Of a stretch of DNA of 64,000 nt, positions 50,353-59,432 are shown one piece after another (position 1 is the first letter of the stretch; every line of letters starts with the position of its first letter). This DNA comes from Demequina sp. TMPB413. GTDB taxonomy: Bacteria; Actinomycetota; Actinomycetes; Actinomycetales; Demequinaceae. The notes beneath the pieces are model-generated. The model searched no databases, was not told the DNA's origin, and saw only the letters and a program-made list of their open reading frames with translations. The stretch is from positions 1,054,001 to 1,118,000 of the forward strand of contig NZ_CP096184.1 in NCBI RefSeq assembly GCF_020447105.2, in the 5' to 3' direction. A program made the translations under genes and the position numbers.

Positions 50353-50368
50353 TCGAACACGTGTTCGA
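50353..50368. promoter_or_regulatory. LexA (SOS) box upstream of uvrA
   Basis: TCGAACACGTGTTCGA is a perfect 16-bp palindrome matching the Gram-positive/actinobacterial LexA operator (CGAAC-N4-GTTCG). It lies 24-39 bp upstream of the uvrA start codon and 72 bp from the divergent YciI-family gene. Confidence 0.92.
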
Positions 50369-50439
50369 ATCGCCGTCTCTATCCAACCTGGGACAACGGT
50401 CACGCGTCAACTCCTGTTCCAGCGGACCAGAATGGTCTC

Positions 50440-50802
50440 ATGTCTCTGTGGATCATTCACTACACGTATGACACGCGGGACTCTGCGCGTGCCGCAGTCC
50501 TCGACGAGCACCTCTGGTACCTCGCAGGCCTGGCCGACGCCGGCGCGATGCTCGCTTACGGAAAGTACGACGACGACGGTGAGCCAGGCGCACTCCTGAT
50601 CGCTTCAGCGGCTACCAGGCACCACGTCGAGGACCTCCTTGCCGAGGATCCATTCGTCATCGTGGGCGCGGTCGCGGACATCAGCATTCGCCCATGGGAT
50701 GGGCACATGGGCCCCTGGTCGGAAAACAGGCGACCGTCTCGCGAGTCCGAGGCGGCACCGAAGGAGACCGGCGAGGAGGTCGAGGAGAGCCGCGGCGCCT
50801 AA
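50440..50802 (+). CDS. YciI-family protein
   Basis: This 120-residue protein is of the YCII/dimeric alpha-beta barrel fold. The N-terminus (LWIIHYTYDTRDSARAAVLD) followed by HLWYLAGLADAGAMLAYGKY is the family pattern, with the His-Asp type residues associated with the putative active site. A charged tail (about 95-120) is extra. Function is unknown. Its divergence from uvrA across a LexA box makes damage-inducible expression possible. No strong ribosome site is visible. Confidence 0.88.
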   Translation: MSLWIIHYTYDTRDSARAAVLDEHLWYLAGLADAGAMLAYGKYDDDGEPGALLIASAATRHHVEDLLAEDPFVIVGAVADISIRPWDGHMGPWSENRRPSRESEAAPKETGEEVEESRGA

Positions 50803-50812
50803 CTGTACTGAC

Positions 50813-52873
50813 CTAGCCCGCCTGCATCATCTGACGCAGCTCCTTTTTGAGCTCAGAAATCTCGTCACGGAGCCGCGCCGCGAGTTCGAACTGCAGTTCC
50901 GACGCCGCACCTCGCATCTGTGCCGACAGTTCTTCAACCAAAGCGGAGAGTTCCGTGGCCGGGCGACCGGCGTGCTTTGCCGCCGCAATTGCGCCCGGTC
51001 CGGAGGACTCCCTTTCCACGGCCCGCAGCGTGGCCGCGGTGTCGGCCTCTTCGCGCGCAAGCATTTCAGTGATGTCGCTGATCTTCTTGCGTAGCGGAGT
51101 CGGGTCGATTCCGTGCTCGGTGTTGTAAGCGACTTGCTTCTCGCGGCGCCTGTTGGTCTCGTCAATTGCTGCGGCCATGGAGTCGGTCACGGTGTCCGCA
51201 TACATGTGGACCTCACCTGAGACGTTCCTGGCTGCACGGCCGATGGTTTGGATGAGCGAGGTTCCCGACCTGAGGAAGCCTTCCTTGTCCGCGTCGAGGA
51301 TGCTCACAAGAGACACTTCAGGAAGGTCGAGTCCTTCGCGCAGCAAGTTGATCCCGACGAGCACGTCGAAACGTCCCATGCGCAGGTCCCTCAGCAGCTC
51401 CACGCGCCTCAAGGTGTCGACGTCTGAGTGCAAGTACTCCACACGCACGTCTCGCTCGGAGATGTACTCCGTGAGGTCCTCCGCCATCTTCTTGGTCAGC
51501 GTCGTGACCAGAATCCTCTCGTTCTTGGCGACCCGGAGACGAATCTCGTGAAGGAGGTCGTCGATCTGTCCTTCCGTTGGCTTGACGACGATTTGGGGAT
51601 CGACGAGTCCAGTGGGGCGAATGATCTGCTCGACCACGCCGTCGGACTTGCCCAGTTCGTACTTGCCTGGTGTCGCGGAGAGGTACACCGTTTGCTTGAT
51701 GCGCTCCTGGAACTCATCCCACCGCAATGGCCGGTTGTCGAGCGCGGACGGCAGCCTGAAACCGTGGTCGACGAGGGTGCGCTTGCGCGACGCGTCGCCT
51801 TCGTACATCGCCCCGATCTGCGACACCGTCACGTGACTCTCGTCGATCACCAGCAAGAAGTCGTCGGGGAAGTAGTCCAGCAACGTGTGTGGCGGTGTCC
51901 CTGGCTCTCTCTGCTCGATGTGGCGCGAGTAGTTCTCAATGCCGCTACACGTGCCGACCGATCGCATCATCTCGAGGTCAAATGTGGTGCGCATCTTGAG
52001 CCGCTGGGCCTCGAGCAATTTGTTCTGTCGCCCCAACTCCTCGAGCCGCTCCCCCAGTTCCTGCTCGATCGTCGAGATCGCCTTGCTCATGCGCTGCTCG
52101 CTCGCCACATAGTGCGAGGCCGGAAAGATGTGGACCTGCTGGCGGCTTTCGACCACTTGCCCTGTCAGCGGATGCAACGTGTAAAGGGCCTCGACCTCAT
52201 CCCCAAACATCTCGATGCGGATGGCGAGTTCCTCGTACACAGGAATGATCTCGACGGTGTCGCCCCTCACCCTGAAGGTTCCACGCGTGAAGGCGAGGTC
52301 GTTGCGGGCGTATTGCATTTGAACGAACTCGCGCAGCAAGGCATCCCGCGGCAAGGTGTCGCCCACTTCGAGGCTCACCATTCCTTGGATGTACTCCTCC
52401 GGTGTGCCAAGTCCATAGATGCAGGAAACAGACGACACGACGACCACGTCTCGCCTGGTGAGAAGCGAGTTCGTGGCCGAGTACCTGAGCCGCTCAACCT
52501 CTTCATTGATCGACGAGTCCTTCTCAATGAAGGTATCCGTCTGGGGGACGTAGGCCTCGGGCTGGTAGTAGTCGTAATAGCTCACGAAGTACTCGACGGC
52601 GTTGTGCGGCATGAGGTCTCTGAACTCATTCGCCAGTTGCGCCGCGAGCGTCTTGTTGTGCGCCATGACCAGCGTGGGGCGTTGAAGACGCTCGATCAAC
52701 CACGCCGTGGTGGCCGATTTGCCTGTTCCGGTGGCGCCAAGAAGCACCACGTCTGGCTCCCCCGCCTGAATGCGCCTGGCGAGGTCTTCAATAGCCGCTG
52801 GCTGGTCTCCTGAAGGCTTGTACTCCGAAACCACCTGAAAGGGATTCTGGGCGCGGCGAAGATCCGAGGTCAT
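50813..52873 (-). CDS. uvrB: UvrABC system protein B
   Basis: UvrB verifies damage after loading by UvrA and recruits UvrC. The 686-residue helicase-like protein shows [16 protein letters not shown] (Walker A), the beta-hairpin region [20 protein letters not shown], helicase motif VIDESHVT, and a C-terminal UVR motif (about 650-685) that contacts UvrC. It follows coaE by 38 bp on the same strand; that gap holds a small hairpin but no LexA box. Confidence 0.97.
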   Translation of the reverse strand: MTSDLRRAQNPFQVVSEYKPSGDQPAAIEDLARRIQAGEPDVVLLGATGTGKSATTAWLIERLQRPTLVMAHNKTLAAQLANEFRDLMPHNAVEYFVSYYDYYQPEAYVPQTDTFIEKDSSINEEVERLRYSATNSLLTRRDVVVVSSVSCIYGLGTPEEYIQGMVSLEVGDTLPRDALLREFVQMQYARNDLAFTRGTFRVRGDTVEIIPVYEELAIRIEMFGDEVEALYTLHPLTGQVVESRQQVHIFPASHYVASEQRMSKAISTIEQELGERLEELGRQNKLLEAQRLKMRTTFDLEMMRSVGTCSGIENYSRHIEQREPGTPPHTLLDYFPDDFLLVIDESHVTVSQIGAMYEGDASRKRTLVDHGFRLPSALDNRPLRWDEFQERIKQTVYLSATPGKYELGKSDGVVEQIIRPTGLVDPQIVVKPTEGQIDDLLHEIRLRVAKNERILVTTLTKKMAEDLTEYISERDVRVEYLHSDVDTLRRVELLRDLRMGRFDVLVGINLLREGLDLPEVSLVSILDADKEGFLRSGTSLIQTIGRAARNVSGEVHMYADTVTDSMAAAIDETNRRREKQVAYNTEHGIDPTPLRKKISDITEMLAREEADTAATLRAVERESSGPGAIAAAKHAGRPATELSALVEELSAQMRGAASELQFELAARLRDEISELKKELRQMMQAG

Positions 52874-52897
52874 GACCCCACGGTAACGCCGGGGTCA
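52873..52897 (-). terminator. Weak hairpin between coaE and uvrB
   Basis: TGACCCC and GGGGTCA arms (7 bp) flank an 11-nt loop between the coaE stop and the uvrB start, touching the uvrB initiation codon. It could be a weak terminator or could mask initiation, but the evidence is slight. Confidence 0.3.
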
Positions 52898-52911
52898 GAC
52901 AAGCGCGCCTT

Positions 52912-53508
52912 TCACGGCAAGTGGCTCGCCCAAAACTCGTCCACGCCCGCTCGCAGGTGATCGACATCACCCGAGCCGTCGAGCTCGCAATCACACACCG
53001 CGGCGCGTTCTTCATCACTCGCTTGTGCGAGTATCCGTTCCATCGCCTGCTCATGCGTCAAGCCCCGGCTCTCACGCAGACGCGCTACTCGCACCGCTAG
53101 GGGCGCCACCACGCAGACAACAAGATCGAAGTCGCTGCCTTGGCCCGTCTCGACAAGCAACGGAATGTCATGGACGATCACCGCCACGCCCTCGGCGCGC
53201 GCCTGCTTGTCGGCCGCGCTCGCCGCCGCCCGCACGTAGGGGTGGATGATCTCTTCGAGCCGCACCCTCGCCTCCTCATCGGCGAACACGATGTTGGCGA
53301 GCATCTCTCTGTCGAGTGCGCCGTCCTTGACCACACGGTCACCAAACTCGCCGACGATGTCAACGAGAGCGGCAGAGCCTGGCTCCACCACGCGCCGGGC
53401 GAGATGATCATGATCAATGACGCGCGCCCCCAACTCGGCAAAGCGCTCCGACGCCGTCGACTTACCTGCGGCGATTCCGCCCGTCAACCCGATCCGCAAC
53501 ACTGGCAA
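52912..53508 (-). CDS. coaE: Dephospho-CoA kinase
   Basis: This is the last step of coenzyme A synthesis, phosphorylating the ribose 3' hydroxyl. At 198 residues it has the P-loop IGLTGGIAAGKSTASERFAE, the DHDHLARRVVEPGS substrate motif and IHDIPLLVETG. It starts at a TTG (53508) or the GTG two codons later; neither has a good ribosome site. A strong terminator 59 bp upstream separates it from rpsA. Gene order rpsA-coaE-uvrB is shared with mycobacteria. Confidence 0.94.
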   Translation of the reverse strand: MPVLRIGLTGGIAAGKSTASERFAELGARVIDHDHLARRVVEPGSAALVDIVGEFGDRVVKDGALDREMLANIVFADEEARVRLEEIIHPYVRAAASAADKQARAEGVAVIVHDIPLLVETGQGSDFDLVVCVVAPLAVRVARLRESRGLTHEQAMERILAQASDEERAAVCDCELDGSGDVDHLRAGVDEFWASHLP

Positions 53509-53566
53509 AGGCTGTCACGGAAAAGGGCGAGGCGCAACACGTCCTCTCGCTGTGACCGATCCAACG

Positions 53567-53604
53567 AAGAAGGGCCCCTGACCGCATGGTCAGGGGCCCT
53601 TCTT
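53567..53604 (-). terminator. Strong terminator after rpsA
   Basis: A perfect 17-bp stem (53567-53583 with 53588-53604) with loop GCAT and a GGGCCCC core starts nine bases past the rpsA stop. The A/T-rich outer end (AAGAA/TTCTT) makes it resemble a classical intrinsic terminator. Confidence 0.88.
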
Positions 53605-53612
53605 TGTAAGTA

Positions 53613-55106
53613 CTAGTTGCCCGTGAGCTTCTCGCGAAGCGCGGCAAGGCGCTCGTCAGACGCGAGTGTGCCAGCGTCCGAGGAGTCCTCGTCGTGCGAA
53701 GAGTACGACGTCGCTCCGCCGCTCTCGTCGCCCCGTGCGCGCTTTCGAGGAGCAGCGGCCTCCGTGACCTCGGCCTCGGCGGCCTGAGCGTCCTGCTTGG
53801 CCACAAATGCCTTGTGGGCTTCCCAACGCTCGTGCGCCTTGGCGTACTCGGCCTCCCAGGCCTCGCGCTGAGCGTCGAAGCCCTCTTGCCACTCCTGCGT
53901 CTCGGCGTCGAAGCCCTCTGGGTACTTGTAGTTGCCAGCCTCGTCGTACTCGGCCGTCATGCCGTACAGCGCGGGGTCGAAGTCCTCACCCGCAGGGTCG
54001 ACACCCTCGTTGGCCTGCTTGATCGACAGCGAGATGCGGCGACGCTCGAGGTCGATGTCAATGATCTTGACGAACACCTCTTCTTCGGCCTGGACAACCT
54101 GCTCCGGCAGTTCGACGTGACGGACGGCCAGCTCGGAGATGTGCACGAGGCCCTCGATGCCGTCGTAGACGCGGACAAAGGCGCCGAACGGAACGAGCTT
54201 GGTGACCTTGCCTGGCACGATCTGACCGATGGCGTGCGTGCGGGCGTAAACGGCCCACGGGTCTTCCTGAGTCGCCTTGAGCGACAGCGAGACACGCTCG
54301 CGGTCCATGTCGATGTCGAGAACCTCGACCTCGACCTCTTGACCGACGGACACGACCTCGTTCGGGTGGTCGATGTGCTTCCACGACAACTCGGAGACGT
54401 GCACGAGGCCATCAACGCCGCCAAGGTCGACGAACGCACCAAAGTTGACGATGGAGGAAACGACACCCTTGCGGACCTGGCCGGAGGCGAGAGCCGTGAG
54501 GAAGGACGAGCGAACCTCGGACTGCGTCTGCTCAAGGAAGGCACGGCGAGACAGCACCACGTTGTTGCGGTTCTTGTCGAGCTCGATGATCTTCGCTTCG
54601 ATCTGCTGGCCGATGTACGGTCCAAGATCGCGCACGCGACGCATTTCCACGAGCGACGCAGGCAAGAATCCACGCAAGCCGATGTCGACGATAAGGCCAC
54701 CCTTGACGACCTCGATGACCGAGCCGGTGACGACGCCGTCCTCTTCCTTGATCTTCTCGATCGAACCCCAAGCCCGCTCGTACTGAGCGCGCTTCTTCGA
54801 CAGGATCAGGCGGCCTTCTTTGTCCTCCTTGGTGAGGACGAGGGCCTCGACGGTGTCGCCCACGTTGACGACGTCGTCGGGGTCAGCATCGTGACGAATG
54901 GACAGCTCGCGGGCGGGAATCACGCCTTCGGTCTTGTAACCGATGTCGAGGAGAACCTCGTCACGGTCGACCTTGACGATGACGCCTTCAACAAGGTCGC
55001 CGTCGTCGAAGTTTTTGATAGTCGCGTCTACAGCGGCGAGGAAGTCTTCGCTCGAGCCGATGTCATTGACGGCGATCTGGGTGGTCTCGGGGGTGGATAC
55101 GGACAT
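53613..55106 (-). CDS. rpsA: 30S ribosomal protein S1
   Basis: S1 binds mRNA on the small subunit. The 497-residue protein has four S1 RNA-binding domains (about 36-105, 123-188, 209-277, 294-363), fewer than the six of E. coli but normal for actinobacteria. A long, acidic and alanine-rich tail (364-497) includes tandem-like aromatic/charged segments (EWQEGFDAQREAWEAEYAKA) and is likely disordered. The ATG at 55106 starts the typical MSVSTPE sequence; the open frame to 55160 is not conserved. It ends at a strong terminator. Confidence 0.95.
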   Translation of the reverse strand: MSVSTPETTQIAVNDIGSSEDFLAAVDATIKNFDDGDLVEGVIVKVDRDEVLLDIGYKTEGVIPARELSIRHDADPDDVVNVGDTVEALVLTKEDKEGRLILSKKRAQYERAWGSIEKIKEEDGVVTGSVIEVVKGGLIVDIGLRGFLPASLVEMRRVRDLGPYIGQQIEAKIIELDKNRNNVVLSRRAFLEQTQSEVRSSFLTALASGQVRKGVVSSIVNFGAFVDLGGVDGLVHVSELSWKHIDHPNEVVSVGQEVEVEVLDIDMDRERVSLSLKATQEDPWAVYARTHAIGQIVPGKVTKLVPFGAFVRVYDGIEGLVHISELAVRHVELPEQVVQAEEEVFVKIIDIDLERRRISLSIKQANEGVDPAGEDFDPALYGMTAEYDEAGNYKYPEGFDAETQEWQEGFDAQREAWEAEYAKAHERWEAHKAFVAKQDAQAAEAEVTEAAAPRKRARGDESGGATSYSSHDEDSSDAGTLASDERLAALREKLTGN

Positions 55107-55265
55107 AGAGGGAGTGACTCCGGTGGTCAGTGAATCATTGATGGGTGGGCAGGCCAGCACGCAGGGCGAACTAGGCCATCGGCCAGCCTACCTCTCGCCT
55201 GGCACCTGCACAAACGCAGGCCACCATCGGCGAGACACGATTCTGCAACGATCCGGCGTGCCCCG

Positions 55266-56288
55266 CTACAAGCCCCAGGACGCCTCGAGCAACTCCTTGG
55301 GAACCCACTTGGTCTTGCCCATCATGGTGGAGAAGTCTTCGAGCACGATGTGCTCGCCCTGAACTGCGGTGAACTTGCCCGTCTGGCCGGCAACGATCGC
55401 GTCAATGGCAGCGATCCCGAACCGCGTGCCAAGCAGGCGGTCGGCCGCCGTGGGGATCCCTCCGCGCTGGGTGTATCCGAGCACCGTCAGCCGCGTGGGG
55501 AAACCTGTGAGCTCCTCGATCGCCTTGGTGACCTCGTGACCGATAGAGCCAGCGATCGGGTTGCCCTTCTCGTCAATCGTGGGATTGCCGTGCCAGTTGG
55601 ATCCCTCTGCGGGAATCGCGCCCTCAGCGACCGCAACAATCGAGAAGTTCTTGTAGCGATGACGGTGGCGAATCTTCTTGGCAATGTTCTCAATGTCGAA
55701 GGGCTCTTCAGGAGCCAAGATGATGTCCGCGCCGCCGGCCATGCCAGCTGTCACCGCGATCCAGCCTGAGTGGCGGCCCATGAGTTCGACCACCATCACC
55801 CGGTTGTGAGACTCGGCGGTGGAGTGCAAACGGTCAATGGCTTCCGTGGCGACCGAGACTGCGGTGTCGAAGCCGATGGAGGCATCGGTGCCCACGACGT
55901 CGTTGTCAATCGTCTTGGGAATGCCAATGACGGGCACGCCCGTGGCGGTCGAGACTTTTCCCGCCGCCTTCAGCGTTCCATCGCCGCCGATGCAGATCAG
56001 GCCATCGAGCTTTTCATTGGTGACCGTCTCTTGGACAGCCTCCATCCCGCCGGCCACCTTGTGCGGGTGGCAGCGAGCAGTGCCGAGCATGGTGCCACCG
56101 ACCACGAGGATGCCGGAGACGTCGTCTCTGGTCAGCGGGTGAGCATCACCGTCGATCACCCCCTGCCAGCCGTTGCGGAAGCCGATGATGGAACACCCGT
56201 GCTCCGAGGTTCCACGCTTGACCACAGCGCGAATCGCTGCGTTGAGGCCGGGACAGTCGCCTCCGCCGGTAAGAATTCCGATACGCAT
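55266..56288 (-). CDS. pfkA: 6-phosphofructokinase
   Basis: This phosphorylates fructose-6-phosphate. The 340-residue protein starts MRIGILTGGGDCPGLNAAIR. The phosphodonor loop is GGDGT (101-105) with Gly at the position where PPi-dependent enzymes have Asp, indicating ATP use. The next motif PKTIDND carries the Lys (125) usual in PPi enzymes instead of the E. coli Gly, the mixed type seen in Streptomyces ATP-dependent enzymes. The gene lies 19 bp behind polA, an unusual spot in an otherwise polA-rpsA-coaE-uvrB order. Confidence 0.93.
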   Translation of the reverse strand: MRIGILTGGGDCPGLNAAIRAVVKRGTSEHGCSIIGFRNGWQGVIDGDAHPLTRDDVSGILVVGGTMLGTARCHPHKVAGGMEAVQETVTNEKLDGLICIGGDGTLKAAGKVSTATGVPVIGIPKTIDNDVVGTDASIGFDTAVSVATEAIDRLHSTAESHNRVMVVELMGRHSGWIAVTAGMAGGADIILAPEEPFDIENIAKKIRHRHRYKNFSIVAVAEGAIPAEGSNWHGNPTIDEKGNPIAGSIGHEVTKAIEELTGFPTRLTVLGYTQRGGIPTAADRLLGTRFGIAAIDAIVAGQTGKFTAVQGEHIVLEDFSTMMGKTKWVPKELLEASWGL

Positions 56289-56307
56289 GAGGCAACCCTA
56301 ACGGGTG

Positions 56308-58956
56308 TTAGTGACCTGCAACCCGCCAATTGGTCCCACGCCCCACATTGACATCAAGTGGTAATGAGAGCGCTCCCGCGCCTGCCATCTCCTCGCGAAG
56401 AATGGTCTCGACCGCGTCGGCCTCGCCGGGCGCCGCCTCGATCACCAGTTCGTCGTGCACTTGCAGAATCTGCCGGGAGCGCAGCCCCTCTGCTGCGAGA
56501 CGCTCGTCGACGGCCAGCATGGCCCGCTTGATCAGATCCGCGGCACTGCCCTGGATGGGCGCGTTGAGCGCCATGCGCTCCGCCATGTCTCTGCGCTGGC
56601 GGTTCGTTGACGACAAGTCCGGCAAATAACGCCTGCGGCCGAAGATTGTCTCGGTATAGCCGTCGGCCGTTGCTTGCTTGACGACGCCGGTGAGATAGGC
56701 ACGCACGGAACCGAAGCGAGCGAAGTAGTCGTCCATCAGTGCTTGAGCCTCTCCGACCGCCAGGCCCAGCTGGCGCGCGAGACCGAAGGAGGAGAGACCG
56801 TAAGCCAGGCCGTAAGACATGGCTTTGATCTGCGACCTCATTTCAGGAGTGACTCCCTCAGGCGGCACGCCAAAGACGCGCGAGCCCACGAAGCGGTGGA
56901 GGTCCTCCCCCGCCTTAAACGCGTCAATAAGCGCCTGGTCGCCACTGAGGTGCGCCATGATGCGCATCTCGATCTGGCTGTAGTCGGCGGTCACAAGCAT
57001 TTCGTAGCCGTCGCCAACGACGAAGGCCTCCCTGATGCGGTGCCCCTCCTCCGTACGGATCGGGATGTTCTGAAGATTGGGGTCCCGCGAAGATAGCCTG
57101 CCTGTGGAAGCCACGATCTGGGAGAACGTGGTGTGGATCCTGCCGTCGTCCCTCACCGCGTCACGCAGCGTCTGGATGATTTGGGCGAGTTTGGTCGCGT
57201 CGCGGTGCTCCAGCAACGCCTCGAGGAACGGATGCGGTTGCTTCTCGTAGAGCTCCGCGAGTGACGCGGCGTCCGTTGTGTAGCCGGTCTTGATCTTCTT
57301 GGTCTTTGGCATGCCAAGTTGGTCGAAAAGCACTTCTTGCAACTGCTTGGGCGAACCGAGGTTCACGGTCGAGCCGATCGCGGCGTAGGCGCCCTCGGCG
57401 GCACGCTCCGCCCGTTTCAGCGCTTCGGCGGAGAGAGTCTGCAGGTGGTCGCCGTCAACGGCCACTCCGGCGCTCTCCATGCGCCACAACGTCCGGACGA
57501 GCGGCATTTCCATGTCGCGATAGAGCGCCGTCATGGCCCGCGCCTCAACGTCGGCCTTCAGCACGGCGGCGAGACGCGCCACCAGCAGCGCCTGCCTCGC
57601 CGCCTCTTCCACCTCGGAGGAGCCGAGTCCGAGATCCAGTTGGCCCGCTGCCGCCTGGGCGGGGCGCACTCCCAGGTATCGCTCGGCCACGTCCGCCAAT
57701 TCGAGCCTCCCCTGCGCTGGATTGGCGAGGTACGCAGCGAGTTGCGTGTCGTCCTGTAGGCCCTCGACAGCGAAGCCACGCGCCGCGAGTGCGTGCAATG
57801 AGTCTTTGGCGCCGTGGAATGCCTTGACCACCGAGGCGTCGGCCAGCCACTGGGCCAGCGCGGCGTCTTCCTTGGCGTCCATGGCCCCCAGATCGAGGCC
57901 CCACGCCTCGGACTCGATGGCCACTCCCAGTGCCCAAGCGTCGCCGGAGCCTCCCCACAAGTGCAGCGCGACGGGCCCGGCGATCGCCGTCACGTCAGCC
58001 ACGGCCGCAGGCGAGTGCACAGGAGTGTTGTCAACGGGCGCGCCAGCGACGTCGTCGGACGGTGCGTCGCCGGAGGCGAGCGCGAGCAGCCTGGCTCGCA
58101 GCCCCTTGAACTGCAACGCGTCGCACACCTCGTGCACCGCTGCGGAGTCCGCTCCCTTGAGGCGAAGTTCTTCGAGCGGCCTCATCCCCTCAAGGTCGGT
58201 GAGCAAGTGGTTCAGTTCACGGTTGAGGCGCACCTGGTCTAGGTGTTCGCGCAGGCTCTCGCCCGCCTTGCCCGGAACGTCGTTCGCCGCAGCGAGGATT
58301 CCGTCGAGCCCGTCGTACGTCGCGATCCACTTCGCGGCTGTCTTTGGTCCGACTCCTGGCACGCCCGGCAAATTGTCAGAGGACTCGCCCACCAACGCCG
58401 CGAGTTCCGGGTACCGGTGCGGCGGCACCGCGTACTTCTCCTCAACAGACGCCGGTGTGAACTCCACGAGATCACTCACGCCTTTGCGCGGATACAACAG
58501 CGTGACGTCCTCCGTCACCAACTGAATGGTGTCTCGGTCTCCCGACACCACCAACACCTCCATGCCCGCTTCTCTGCCCAAGCGCGCGTACGTCGCGAGC
58601 AGGTCGTCGGCCTCGAAGTCCTCCTTGTCGACGGCCACCACCCCCAGGGCGTCGAGCACCTCGCGCATCAACGGGACCTGAGGCTCAAAGTCGGGAGGCG
58701 TCTCGTCTCGAGTGCCCTTGTACGAGGGCAAACGCCTGGTCCGGAACGTGCCCCCAGGGAGGTCGAACGCCACTGCCACGTGCGTCGGCTTCCTGTCATT
58801 GAGCAACGTCGCGAGCATCGCGGTGAAGCCATAGACCGCGTTGGTCGGGGTTCCGGTACTCGTCGCGAAATTCTCGACGGGGAGCGCGAAAAACGCGCGG
58901 AACGCCATCGACAATCCGTCGACGAGAAGAAGTCTGTCCTTGGCCGATTCGCTCAC
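56308..58956 (-). CDS. polA: DNA polymerase I
   Basis: This fills gaps in repair and removes RNA primers. The roughly 882-residue protein has an intact N-terminal 5'-3' exonuclease (LLLVDGLSMAFRAFFALP, SGDRDTIQLV). The middle domain lacks the metal-binding DxE of proofreading exonucleases (VALHLWGGSG in its place). A full polymerase domain has TADYSQIEMRIMAHLSGD, the O-helix RDMAERMALNAPIQGSAADL and QVHDELVIEA. The GTG at 58956 has AGG nine bases upstream and is preferred over the TTG at 58965. It is divergent from a thioesterase gene only 19 bp away. Confidence 0.95.
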   Translation of the reverse strand: MSESAKDRLLLVDGLSMAFRAFFALPVENFATSTGTPTNAVYGFTAMLATLLNDRKPTHVAVAFDLPGGTFRTRRLPSYKGTRDETPPDFEPQVPLMREVLDALGVVAVDKEDFEADDLLATYARLGREAGMEVLVVSGDRDTIQLVTEDVTLLYPRKGVSDLVEFTPASVEEKYAVPPHRYPELAALVGESSDNLPGVPGVGPKTAAKWIATYDGLDGILAAANDVPGKAGESLREHLDQVRLNRELNHLLTDLEGMRPLEELRLKGADSAAVHEVCDALQFKGLRARLLALASGDAPSDDVAGAPVDNTPVHSPAAVADVTAIAGPVALHLWGGSGDAWALGVAIESEAWGLDLGAMDAKEDAALAQWLADASVVKAFHGAKDSLHALAARGFAVEGLQDDTQLAAYLANPAQGRLELADVAERYLGVRPAQAAAGQLDLGLGSSEVEEAARQALLVARLAAVLKADVEARAMTALYRDMEMPLVRTLWRMESAGVAVDGDHLQTLSAEALKRAERAAEGAYAAIGSTVNLGSPKQLQEVLFDQLGMPKTKKIKTGYTTDAASLAELYEKQPHPFLEALLEHRDATKLAQIIQTLRDAVRDDGRIHTTFSQIVASTGRLSSRDPNLQNIPIRTEEGHRIREAFVVGDGYEMLVTADYSQIEMRIMAHLSGDQALIDAFKAGEDLHRFVGSRVFGVPPEGVTPEMRSQIKAMSYGLAYGLSSFGLARQLGLAVGEAQALMDDYFARFGSVRAYLTGVVKQATADGYTETIFGRRRYLPDLSSTNRQRRDMAERMALNAPIQGSAADLIKRAMLAVDERLAAEGLRSRQILQVHDELVIEAAPGEADAVETILREEMAGAGALSLPLDVNVGRGTNWRVAGH

Positions 58957-58975
58957 AGGTGCCAACCTATCCTCT

Positions 58976-59374
58976 ATGACCGACAGCGCAGCGGCAGGCT
59001 ATGCCGACCTTGGCGGGCTCATCGAGCGCCTCCACATCACCATCACCGAGGTATCAGCCGAACGGGGGGTGGCGACCATGCCGGTGGAGGGCAACACGCA
59101 GCCGTACGGACTTCTTCACGGCGGCGCGTCGGCCGCTCTCGCAGAGACCGTGGCTTCACTTGCTGCGGCAGCCCACGCTGGCCCCGGTCGGATTGCCGTG
59201 GGGGTCGACCTCAACATCACTCACCATCGGTCCGTCACCAGGGGTTTCGTTCGCGCGGAGGCATCCGCGCTCCGGCTGGGAAAGAGCGCCGCTACCTACG
59301 ACATCGCGGTCTTTGACGACGCCGACGGACGGGTCGCCACCGCCCGCCTCACGTGCTTTCTTCGCGACCGCTAG
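58976..59374 (+). CDS. Hotdog-fold thioesterase (PaaI/YdiI-like)
   Basis: This small acyl-CoA thioesterase has 132 residues. The catalytic helix region YGLLHGGASAALAETVASLA carries the HGG and Glu of the PaaI family, followed by VDLNITHHRSVTRGFVRAEA, typical of hotdog folds such as YdiI/EntH and MenI-like enzymes. The ATG at 58976 starts ahead of the first helix; it has no clear ribosome site and lies 19 bp from the polA start, so the message may be leaderless. The substrate is unknown. Confidence 0.87.
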   Translation: MTDSAAAGYADLGGLIERLHITITEVSAERGVATMPVEGNTQPYGLLHGGASAALAETVASLAAAAHAGPGRIAVGVDLNITHHRSVTRGFVRAEASALRLGKSAATYDIAVFDDADGRVATARLTCFLRDR

Positions 59375-59432
59375 GCCACATAGCGGAAACATCCATGGGC
59401 TACATTGATCCGCAACCACCTGGAGGGCACCA

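Noticed and set aside
48848-52813. Long plus-strand frames opposite uvrA and uvrB (404 and 461 residues)
   Set aside because: Both mirror conserved UvrA/UvrB codons and have no ribosome site or domain.
53694-55133. 479-residue frame opposite rpsA
   Set aside because: It is a shadow of the S1 domains, and its own four-fold internal similarity just reflects them.
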